Shown piece after piece: positions 50,531-61,095 of a stretch of DNA of 64,000 bases; within the stretch, counting starts at the first letter, position 1, and the number at the start of each line of letters is the position of its first letter. The stretch is from assembly GCA_000469685.2 (NCBI GenBank), contig LS997564.1:18875615-18939614 (forward strand). The letters run 5' to 3'. The notes under the pieces are model-generated. The model was given only the letters and a program-made list of their open reading frames with translations, did no database searches and had not been told where the DNA came from. The position numbers were made by a program, and so were the translations under genes. Source of the DNA: Haemonchus contortus. Its lineage: Eukaryota; Nematoda; Chromadorea; Rhabditida; Trichostrongylidae.

Positions 50531-50795
50531 GCGGAGGTGGTATAGTGGCAAGTAGAACACTATCACACAAGCATGGTGCAGGGTTCGAATCGGGAGTTTG
50601 AGCATCAAATCTTGAATAGTCGCCCAAGGCACCCAAGCGTTTCATTCCCCCCCCCCCCCACCCAGAGGTCGGCTATTTGGTGCCATATTCGACTGAGAAG
50701 ATACGAGCACGATATGGATAACGGCCACAGGAAGTCTCTCTATAGCTCGCAGTCAAACCATCCCACAACAGGAGTGATTAACGCCGGACTTTATT
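50531..50795 (+). mobile_element. SINE copy 6
   Basis: The head GGAGGTGGTATAGTGGCAAG and the B box GGTTCGAATC are visible. A poly-C run interrupts the body near 50650, and the copy ends 'gtgattaacgcc' then 'ggactttatt'. It lies at the 3' end of the unrecognised minus-strand gene, and its last bases hold that gene's only nearby AATAAA. Confidence 0.85.
50790..50795 (-). terminator. Poly(A) signal AATAAA at the edge of a SINE
   Basis: AATAAA on the minus strand is 41 bases after the TGA of the unrecognised gene. It coincides with the 3' edge of SINE copy 6. Confidence 0.5.
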
Positions 50796-50835
50796 CCCTA
50801 CCCATAATATATAACATTTGCTGTTGATCGCGGAT

Positions 50836-53800
50836 TCAAAATCGGTCAGAAGGATCAGTGGGAGAATGCCTATCGAACAATTCCCTTTGATAGCTTAGTA
50901 AAATAGGTAATTCATCGGACTGAATATTAGACTCACTTTCCGTAAATTCGATCAATATTTCCATTTGGCTGGTTAAATGTGGAAGACACAGCTACGAGCC
51001 CAGTCATTATTCCGTGGCCAACAAAAACCTGAAAATCGGTTACGTTACATAACGTTTTGAAGCGTCATATGAAGATGCCAGACATAACATGCTTTCTGTT
51101 AGACAGCATTATTCGGCTAGCTATTTGCGCAATCTGTTATTTACAATATTAATTCAACCGGTTTTACGCAGGTACAGCATGATTGCTGCTGTCGCGTCGC
51201 CGGAGTTACGCGTGCGGTGATCGATATGCAACGTCTAAAGACGAGCTAGGTCGCACCTAGCATTGAACGCGCTTGACTCCCCTTGTTTCGTTCGTGAGCA
51301 CGAGAAAATAATATTGGGAGAGTGAGAAGGAACGAATCGTAAACTTTTCTGCTGTTTGCCAGGGTTGCAGACCATGGACGATGTTGCATAGCATTTACAA
51401 CTTCCGATATAAAAGCGACGTATGTGCAGATGCATACGTTCAGAAAACAACCGAGATTACCTGCCAGTCTCCGAAATCACAGCAATCAAAGTCAGGATTT
51501 GCATCAGCGAATTCGGAAGGCGATTTTGGTTTCATCGTGCAAGCATAGCTACCAACTCGTAAGCAACGTAGTAACAATAGCATTTCTAGAGCAAAAAACA
51601 TGATCTTTTGAGGTAGTCATCTTATTTCCGAGAATGCCAACTTTACCTGGTTCCTTAGCTGATAAAAAAATTCTCAAATGAGTACCATTTCAATGGTGCT
51701 GAGATTGCTAGAATACGTGCTTCCGAAGGTAGTCGAGTTTGTCTGGCTATCGATTGAGCCAACATATCGGCGTCCTGTGATCTATAATAGTTTTTACATT
51801 TGTAAAAATCATTCCATAAACAATAGCCGCTCGTACATTTCATTCGAAGGATATCGAATCACTTCTAGAAGGATAGAACATGTCTTCGACTTGAACAGTT
51901 GTGACTTGGAGAAGCCCACCAGTAGTTCGGCCGATGAGTTCGATCTGAAGTAGGGATGTTTGATCATGGGATATGTAGGTCTTTGGAGACACCATAAACA
52001 AACCAGGAACCTATTGGCACAAAAAATGGAAAATCAGGAGGACGAACACCTGATGACGACTCCGTTAACACAATGCAAGAGTAGAAATTGCGAGGAGAGG
52101 CTAGCCTTGGTAGATATCTTCCTTTAATTATGTATCTCATCTATGAGACCTCAGTATAAGATGTGACTGTTCTGGCTCTATCGTAATCCGATTTTTCTTA
52201 CACACCCAGGAAGATCGTTAGAATTTCAATAGAAAGAAAATAGAATAGAAATAATTCGAAGAAAACAGCAAACCGTAACAAGGGAATATTCGATCCTTCG
52301 TTGTTTAGTAGAACGCATTTGATCAACCCACCGGCTTCCAGAATATGGCAAATAGGTTGCCTGAAAAGTTTGAAAAAAAGAGTCTTTTAGGTATATCCAA
52401 CGCCGCAACAAATACTGCACAGGCAAAGGAATCAGTCTTTCACGAACAGGTGCAGATACCAGAGCAGCCCTTATAAGAAGATCTTAGCCCATAACTCAAT
52501 CAAATTAAACAAATCAAATAAATTAGACATGAAATGTTTAGACACAAAAAAAATGTTTTGCTTGAGTCGTCCCTTATCGAAACTCAAGCACTGTATACTT
52601 TACATTCCCTATGGTTTCTATACATAGCCACTTTTTGTTTTTCTTATCTTTACCGTCTAAGGAAAGGGCACACCTCTTGACCACTTCGCCAAAACACAAA
52701 GTGCTGCCGTTGTATTGTTACGGAAACTGGATGACGTACATATGAAATTGCTCCGAAGTGTTCATGACATCGAACGACACACAAATGGCATCTCCGAATC
52801 CTACGCACCAGCGTTGCTCTAGCGATGTGTAGTTTGAGACAAAGGGATCCTTCGGTGTAACGCCTAAGACCTAAAATCAGATGAGGATTAAAAGCATAGG
52901 ACTTTCGAAAGTCGCTTCCCAGTTCTGATGATGATTCCACTGCGGCTCATTATGGTGTCACATCGAACGATATTTCAAAGCCCATCGATCGTGACGAGAA
53001 ACTCGTCCTCAATGTCCACCTTACGTTAACTCAATGGAACGGAATTATATCGGAAGAAAAAATAACAAGTAATGACGTCATATGCCAATGTGACGTTATA
53101 AGGTTGTCATATCAAGGACATTTGTGTCTGCTACTTTCTTCCGAAGAGGGGTTAATCGCCCATCGAAATACAGCAATGAGTACGATTTTCTCGTGAAATG
53201 GAGGAAATGACCGGGAAGCCTTGCGTGCTTCTCTGGCGATCGAGGCGGTTCAGAATAAGGTCAAGCCTATAGAAATTCGCAAGTGTTGTCGGATGATGCC
53301 GAACCATCGGACATAAAGTCCCTATTACAATTTCATTCCACTTTCCTTCTACCTCTTCCCTGAGAAACACGGTGTGCAGCGGACCTCTGGTTGCATTCAT
53401 AGTACCGACGCCGGCCGTTGCTAAGTAGCTTTCGTTGTATGCGGCGTTACTACTCGTTGTTTACTTTATTTCCTGCCAGTTCAGATTTATGATTGATGTT
53501 TAGCTGACGTAAGTAATTCTTGACCCCATGTCTCGAAACCGGTAATTATCCTAATGATTCATGGTTAGACCAATTTCCTACTTTCCAGAGGCTTGAAAAT
53601 GCTCTAGTTGCAGCATATATCACCGTTTGGTAGCTCTCGTTATGTGAATGCAACAACTGGAAAACTCAATTACGGAGTATACAGCACACCCTCTCGACAT
53701 CTTGGTCAAGCTGCTCTTCCTGTTCAACTGCAGTACAAAACTACTAATACGTTCATTCGGGAATTGGCTAATGTTGAGAAAAACCATGTACCTTGTGAAT

Positions 53801-53926
53801 CATTTGACGATCCTTCGATGTGCTTTCCAGACGTGAAAAGACACATTTCAAAATTGCTTCCTTTGCATTAACACGGTCTTCCAATACACCTATTTCATCT
53901 TTTAACTTATCAACGACATTTTCCAT
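50836..53926 (-). CDS. Unrecognised multi-exon gene downstream of prp-3
   Basis: I do not recognise the protein. Eight exons keep one reading frame: 52722-52870, 52416-52469, 52274-52360, 51837-51944, 51686-51781, 51461-51548, 50937-51028 and 50836-50893. All introns are GT-AG, and the frame ends at TGA 50836-50838. They encode about 215 residues, including SNYTSLEQRWCVGFGDAICV, ICHILEAGGLIKCVLLNNEG, DADMLAQSIARQTRLPSEAR and VFVGHGIMTGLVAVSS. A likely first exon at 53792-53926 starts at an ATG right after GTGTTCAG and encodes a charged, probably coiled-coil 45-residue segment (MENVVDKLKDEIGVLEDRV). Another open segment near 53320-53470 (GVGTMNATRGPLHTVFLREE) may join these, but the links between 53792 and 52870 are unresolved. 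It follows prp-3 by 432 bases on the same strand. Confidence 0.6.
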
Positions 53927-53934
53927 CTGAACAC
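53927..53934 (-). promoter_or_regulatory. Splice or trans-splice acceptor on the ATG of the unrecognised gene
   Basis: GTGTTCAG directly precedes the ATG at 53926. In a downstream operon gene this is where a second-type spliced leader would be added; an ordinary acceptor with an upstream exon is the alternative. Confidence 0.4.
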
Positions 53935-54358
53935 AATGAAAAAATACCAGCAATGAGCCATAAGCAGTATATCACACATATTATCATCATTAACATTCTA
54001 TTCTATCATCATCATTCTTTAGAGCTTTCAAACTGAGGGCGACTGAGTTTTACAAAAACCTAAGTTATACACGAAGCTATAGAAATCCAAACACTGAATT
54101 ACTAACTCTGGAATCCTTTGTATGAACTTGAAAATCTTTCAGATGTTGGCCTATCTAACAAAACGCTTTTACAAAAGAAATTAGGGATCATTTCTTTCCG
54201 CTCAAAGGACAGCAAGTTTTCATGAACAGTATAAGGAGGGAAGTAACAGCAACCTTTTTGATTTTCAATGGAAACAAATATTTATCTGAAAATAAATGAA
54301 AACAATAGAACAATTGAAAGATAACGAGTCGCACAGAGTGGGCTGTATACATCTATGT

Positions 54359-57300
54359 TTAGACCGGCGTAGAATCTTGGCCTTCCAGTAGAACCGTGGT
54401 GCTGTAGGCCACATCCCAATAATGGGCAACGTTGTGCTTTTCCAACAGGTCTCTCGCCTATAGAAACATCCATATAAATTCAAAAAAATATTAAAGACAT
54501 CAAAAAAATACCAGACCTGCTTCTCTATCGTAGCAGTGACCACAGTGAAATCTCGGAAATTCCGCCGCTTCACCTGACCCTCCCAGATCTGAAATAATTT
54601 CAATGGAGTGTATACAAGTATACCACGAGGATTCACAGTGAAGCTTAATAGTGTAACCAAAAAAAAGAATCTACAAGCATATAAGCAAAATTGAAGTTTT
54701 GAAAGGAAATGCCGGTATTTGATAAGAAAAACAAAAGGGTTCAAGCACTGAGACAGTAGAATCACATTTAAAGTCGCGATATCAACATCTTTACCTCTAC
54801 AATGTCATGTTCGAGCAATGTGTACAACGACCCTGAGGAAAGAAAGCCGCAACACTCACCAATTGACAGTGGTTTCGTTCTCCTGGTGCGTCTTTATCAG
54901 CATCCTTCTTTTGTCCTATTACTTCATCTTCCCATTTGATTCTGTTCAGCATTAGATTCTTGTAGAACTTTTGTTGCTTAGGACCTAAGGTAGATTAAAG
55001 CAACTAGCTGCTAGGACAAAGACAAAAAAATCATAATAATAAATTAGAAATAACTCACCTCCTTCTACAACAACAAGATTTATATTCTTATGCAGTAAAA
55101 TTACACCCGTCATTTGAAGCTGCTTTGCATTCATCTCCACTTTGAACTTTTTTGAGGGATGTAAGAGCGATTTGACTCTGAAATAGGATATTTGCCTAGA
55201 GATACAGGAGAGCGAAAAGTCGAACAAAAAACCCAACCTATAAACGGCAACGTGAACTGCTAAAGACGTGTCCTCAGAAATCTTTTTCGTTTTCTTCACT
55301 GCCTTTTGCTCATCAGTCAACTTCCTCTCCGCATTTGCCTTTAAGAAAATTCGAATTCAAGGCTAGTAATGAGAAAGGCTTTTGAGGCAATCAATTTTTT
55401 TTTCATCAGAGCTGTAAATAATTTTACGAAAGATAAAATTCACCTGTTGATGCTTCTTCAGTCGATCAGCCATTTGTTTTCTCACATGTGCCTCCATCTT
55501 TGTGGGATCTTGAACTGCATCGCTTCCAAGGACCCTCATAAGGTTTGAGATTTTCACCTAAACAAAAAAAAGTTTTACGCAAAAAAGGATACGGAAGGAA
55601 AGCTCAGAATGCACTTGATCACAGAAATGAAAGAAGTGAAGCTTACTTTGGGAGCAGGCGCCTTAGCAAGACCTATTCGAATCATCTCAGTACGCTCCTT
55701 CTGCATCTCTTTACGATTTTGCCGTCTAATTTTTTTACGCTCTCGAGCCGTCAAATAAACCTAGAAAGTAATCGAAACTGAATGGAAAAGGAGCACAGTA
55801 CAGAAGAGGCAAAAACCGCTTACCTTCAAGTACTGTGGTGTCAGAGGATCTGTTGGAGCTCTCAACTTTATAGGATGTTCAACTAGTTCACTGATAGTGT
55901 CCTTGAATCGTGATTCTACATCGGTCCCAGGAATGTCATCGTAGCTTAAATAACATCAATAAATGCGAACTGGCAAGCAACTCCCTAAATTTTATCAAAT
56001 CACAAAAAGCTATGTCTTACCTGTCACATTCCAATACGATTGAATCCCACCATTCTATTTCAGGCACTTCATCGGAGCTTTTGCCTGCCGGCGTGATCAT
56101 CGCTAGTTTCACCGCTGATGATATTCCGGTACTCTTTGCAGCTTGGGAAATTTCAGCCTTGAACAACGCTATGTTCAGGGACGAATATGAAATCAAACGA
56201 AACGCTCTAACAGTACCTGCAACCTTTCCAGCTTGGCCACCGCCCTCTGCTTATTTGCAAGCTGTTCAAACTCTCCCTTTTCGTGGAAATTGAACATTTT
56301 ACGTTTCCTTTCAGCAGGTCGCGCCACGATGCGCGGATCCACAAACTCTAAGAGCTCATCTTCCTGGAAAGTAAAACAGCAATAGCTTCACGCGAGTATC
56401 AAAATCATGGTGAATTTACCGGTTCCTCCTCGCGTTCTTTCAGAATACCAGGAGCGATGTCAGGCAATGGAGCCATCACTGGCGCATTGGGCCGCACCAA
56501 AGAATTGATAGTTGAGGTAGCTTTCGCAAGTTTAGCCTTAAAGGATATACTTGAAAATGATACTCGCAAAAAACTCGCCATGAATGAAAAAGTAATAAAA
56601 ACTCACCTTCAATTCGTCAACTCGACTTTTCTTATTCATAGATGCTTGGATGAACATTTGAGCTTCCTGAGGTCGCAAGGCAACATTCTTAGCGGTCAAA
56701 GGTGGAACAGCAGCGACCCCAATAAGAGTTTGTGATGCTGCCGCCAAGCCAAGCTGACGTTTTCGCTCTTCGATTTCTTGTTGAGCTTTATACATAAGTT
56801 CTTTGGCTCTGAAAACGTTTAACCATACTTGCTGAAGTGTGTACAGTGAGATTTTATCAACAAACCTTAAGGTCTCCTCTGTAACAACAACATTTCGCTT
56901 AGCTTCCTCTTCCTCCAATTTCTTTTGGTACAACTCTTTAGCCAGATTTTTCAATTTCTCCTTCTCTTTCTCCTGTAAGTAGCAATTCGGAAAATACTGT
57001 AAACAATATTTCATTCATGAAGAACAAGCACGTATACAGCATCATTCCCCGGACGGATGTACCTTTTCTAGCTCCTTCTTGTTCACTTCATCGCGTCGCC
57101 GACGTTCCCTTTCACTTTCTTTTTCTTTCTCCTTATCCTTAGCTCTACTCCTTTCTCTGGATCTGTCTCTATGACTGTGCTCCTTTTTTCGCCTTTTCGA
57201 ATCATCCTTGTTCTCTTCAAACTGAAAGACAGTGCATTAAAAGCAAATATTCTTGACACATAAAACCATCAGAAATCAAATGGACTGCGCCATCCCCTTC

Positions 57301-58993
57301 GCTTCAAACCTTGCAAATCAAATGCAGAGTTATATGATTTTTTGGATATAAAAATGGGAAGGAACATTGTCAAATTATTTGTTGCTTAATGAAAAAGTTT
57401 CCATCTGAAGAAGGAAGTCCGATTTCAGATTTGCTTGAGGAGGCGTCGATAAGTGAAACTTATGCGAGTTGAAACAGACCATTGAAAGACATTTATAATA
57501 CATCATTGCGAACCATACAAAAGCTCAAGTGAAACGATTAAACTCACTCAGGACTACAACGATCACTAATTAGTGCTAAATTCTATTTTCATTCATGATC
57601 CTTCTATGCCAGACTGAGCTATAATGTGGATGGATTACTCTGATTCGGAGTTGCAGCTTCTCCTTCGTTCAGCGGCCTGTATTTCTCCTCCTAAGTGCCT
57701 GCCTTGCCATTCCACGTGGGCGGCCGGTATACCCGTGTGTCGGAGTTTGGCAAGTCCCTATGACCCCGTAGTGGCGAAGGGCATCATAGCCGGCTGATGC
57801 TGGTGCTTACTAGGAGACACTGCGTTGCTTTTCGAGAGAAGCTCGTCTATCTCTTCGTTTCGCCTCTTATTATCTATTATTGAGTTGTTATTTCTCGACT
57901 CTCATGATTTGGTTCCACTTATACGGATACTGCCTCCTGCTCATGTTGCCTCTCACGCAATACTGGGGCTCTTTGTGTAATACTGGCGTTCTGTTATTGC
58001 TGTAGTTACCCGCTTTAACTACCTCTTTCAAGATTCTCTTTGGGCTTCCCTAACTATCCAAACTGATTTCTTGCAGTCTTTCGTGTTTATTCTTTGTTTT
58101 TTTCAGTTTTCTTTTCATTTTCGGCCTGGTTTTCGGTAATTATATACGCCCATGTTATGGGTTGGCATGTCATTTTGACGTATGGAAATAAATAAATAAA
58201 TAAATAAATAAATTCAAAAACATGAATTTTACATCATCTCACAAACTTTACACATCGTTCGCTTCCACTTGGTAACCCTCTACCACTCTCGACATGACGG
58301 CCTCGATTTCATTATCTTATCGAACAATGAAGCTGCAACGGAACAACAGAGACATAGTCATGCAAGATGCTTGACTTCAGAAAAATTCCCATACTAATTA
58401 AGAATTTAGCCTTGGATTCCGCAGCATCACGTGAACCAAAAAGAGGAGGTCCGGTTGATTTTGAAGCAATCTTTGATAACAAGCCAAACAAGAATAGAAT
58501 AAAGATTTCATTAGTAGCACAATACCATTAAAAGAGATAATTAGATGTTCTACCTCTGGAAGGGAATCTAGCAGAACATTTGTAAAAATTCATATAACGC
58601 ATAAACACATTTAGAAAATTGATATGATGTGAAATCATCGAAACCAACCTTAGTTCTTTTGCGGAATTGTGGATATGCTATACATATTGCTGAGATAACT
58701 TTGTGCGCTCGATGCGAATCCGCTATAGCTTCTAACACACGGTCCTGAAAAATCCATTCACTATTCTATGACATCTCCAAACATCCCTAACATTACGGGA
58801 TAAAAAAGTAACATCAGAAATATTTTGTTGAAATCACGAATAAACATATTTTAAAAAATCGAAATGCTACCTTCATTTTATCGTAATCGTATCCTTTCCT
58901 TAAGCATCTTTCCACCGCCTCTGTCACTTTTTGTTGTTCTTCTCTGCGGCTGAGATACCGATCACATATTTCTTCAAGCTCACCGCGACCCAT
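54359..58993 (-). CDS. prp-3: U4/U6 small nuclear ribonucleoprotein PRP3
   Basis: About 16 exons encode roughly 620-650 residues. Exon 1 (58871-58993) and exon 2 (ending at 58745) encode a PWI-like N-terminal domain, [20 protein letters not shown] onward. Then comes an Arg/Lys/Glu-rich segment (57061-57222). The conserved PRP3 core follows, with [34 protein letters not shown] and the C-terminal domain LVVVEGG to [12 protein letters not shown]. The stop is TAA at 54359-54361. PRPF3 holds the U4/U6 snRNA duplex in the tri-snRNP before spliceosome activation (family knowledge). The length is slightly below the human protein. One intron at about 57223-58650 was enlarged by a non-LTR element. The gene starts 2.1 kb from the divergent TMEM209 gene. 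Confidence 0.95.
57600..58213 (+). mobile_element. 3' fragment of a non-LTR retrotransposon with (AAAT)n tail
   Basis: A segment richer in GC than the surrounding intron ends in a pure AAAT microsatellite tail at 58186-58213. This is the arrangement left by 5'-truncated RTE-like LINE insertions. No reverse transcriptase remains, and the left boundary is a guess. It lies in a prp-3 intron, antisense to the gene. Confidence 0.45.
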
Positions 58994-59545
58994 ATTTTCT
59001 TAATTTATATTTAATCTGAAACAAACAAAAGCACATTTGGTGAAACTGGATTCAAATTACAACCAAACAGAACAAGCCAATCGATCATTCAGCAAAAAGG
59101 CAGTGAAAGACGTTTGAATGATCATTGAACAGTCGAAAACAAATACAAAATTCCATAAAGAGTCACAGACCTCTGAAACTTCCTTACTTTCGACAAACTT
59201 GTAATGCTAAAGAAAAAGTCAAGGGAAATACCTAGAATGCATTAGCGACTTTTCGAAAAGCTTATTGAAAATTCCCATAAAAACCTAAAAAAGTCCCCTA
59301 GCTTCTGCTTCCAAAACCAGAACAGGCCTGTTCCCAAACAAATGATTATCAAAAAAGGCGACATTTGCGTTACTAAACATGGAATTCAGCATTTATAAAG
59401 TGCGACAAGAAATATTTATAAAAAAAAAGTTATGTAGCCACCAGCAACTATGCTTCCGGGAGATTTTTGTTCGAGTAAAAATTTTGATTCGTCCAAATGT
59501 TTCGGACTGGAGCGCGACATTTGAGGCTCTCCGGGTCATTCCAGC

Positions 59546-60701
59546 GAACGCGATTAAATCTCGCCACCGGCTGCCGTTTGAATTACTTTCCCGCGCGCGG
59601 ATGTTTGAATTTGAAACCACGTGATAGTATTAAAGCCAGCTTCGCGTAAACCACACTGGGTAGAATGGCTTGCGAAGTATCAAACCGATATAAAAAACCG
59701 AGATGTCGTTTTCTTCGGCAAGCCCTACGATCATATAATCGACTTCGGGAGCACTGAAGTGATTGTAGAGGGGCATAATTGAAATTGATGCGGCATTTGA
59801 AATTTGAACTTCTACTATGCCGTAAGTCAGGGTAGGCATCGCTCTCCAGAACTGAAACAGGTGATTATGTTACGTGTGTTTCTCACAAAAGCATTATTAG
59901 AACAGAATCAGATATAACATCGCTTGCGGTATTTCTGTATTCATCGTATTCCGAGCAAAGGCGAACTTGGTGGACTGGATGGATCTCGTTTTTTTATGCA
60001 AAAGCATTTATTTTTCATCCATTTCTGTTTTCCCTGTTTAGTTAGTCGCCAAGGCTGCAACGAAATAGGGTTTCTTCTTGAATCGAAGTTCCAGAATACT
60101 CAGGATAATCAACCACTGAGCACTATTTGCACCTCCGTGGAGAGAGAACCATGTGAAGGATCAGTAACGACCTCACTGCATCTCATACTTAGTCATTGAA
60201 ATTCACATGGATATTTTATACAAAACGATCAAAAATGGCTCGTTCGCGGTCGGTCGATATGTAGCACTTGATACTTTCACTACTTACGACGGTAGAAGAA
60301 CTGAGGTATACCCCCAGAGTGAAAGCTAAGCAAGTTACTTCAATGCGGAAAAAATTCGAACTTGGAGTTTGGAAGGATATTCCGAAGACAAGGCAGACAT
60401 TGGAAAGCAAAGGATAACCCCTACTGACCACTGGCTCTTAATGCGGTGAAAAGTCCCCTCCTCACCTTTGTTGTATGCCCTTTTCATTAGAGTTCGTAAC
60501 AAAGTGGTAGGCTCCCACCGACCCTACTCCTCGTTACTCGTAACGTAGCGGAGAAGGTCACATATACAACACATATACATCTACGCATCCGCTTCGTAGA
60601 GATATAATGTGCTCCAGTGACAGTCCATGAAAGCCCATTCAAATATTCGCGCGCGGGAAAGTAATTCAAACGGCAGCCGGTGGCGAGATTTAATTGCGTT
60701 C
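59546..60701. mobile_element. Mutator-like (MULE) non-autonomous DNA transposon
   Basis: The 1156-bp element has 65-bp terminal inverted repeats, 59546-59610 and 60637-60701. They are 62 of 65 identical, and all three differences are G/A. Each end starts GAACGC, followed by RATTAAATCTCGCC. The 9-bp sequence CATTCCAGC flanks it as a perfect direct repeat at 59537-59545 and 60702-60710. Long inverted ends with a 9-bp target duplication are characteristic of the Mutator superfamily. The interior has no recognisable transposase. It contains two open frames on the minus strand near 59640-59850 and one on plus near 60207-60328. It sits in the divergent promoter region between prp-3 and the TMEM209 gene. 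Confidence 0.88.
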
Positions 60702-61086
60702 CATTCCAGCTACCTTTTTTCGGTCACTTACAAAAACCTTTTTCGGTAGGGAGTGACATGAAGTTTGCAGTTCTCAACCACTATCTGCTTTATTGGGGTC
60801 TATTTTGTTTCCTTTAGAGTGTTTAGTTGTAGTTTTTATGTTATGTTGTTTAGTATTATGTGAAATAGTTCCATCATTCGCATTCCAAGGTCACGGGTAA
60901 GCGTTGACTTATTTTTAGTTTCTGTAGAACATAATCATGCGTCGCAACTGTTTTCGAGCATTTTGTGTACCAGTAGGTTCAAGTTGTTCATAAAAGTTTC
61001 CTAAGAAGTACGTTAGTTGTGTCGTCCTTAGTGTATGTATTTCAACTGTACTTTCCTCTTTTCCCAAGTGTCGAATTCATGTGGAT

Positions 61087-61095
61087 ACTTTTCAG
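61087..61095 (+). promoter_or_regulatory. Trans-splice-like acceptor on the TMEM209 start codon
   Basis: ACTTTTCAG ends exactly at the ATG at 61096, and no upstream exon is visible. This is a probable spliced-leader site. Confidence 0.5.

Noticed and set aside
51541..51601. Signal peptide start (MFFALEMLLLLRC) for a separate secreted gene
   Set aside because: The downstream exon at 51461-51548 joins the preceding exon in phase, so the hydrophobic stretch is intron sequence read by chance.
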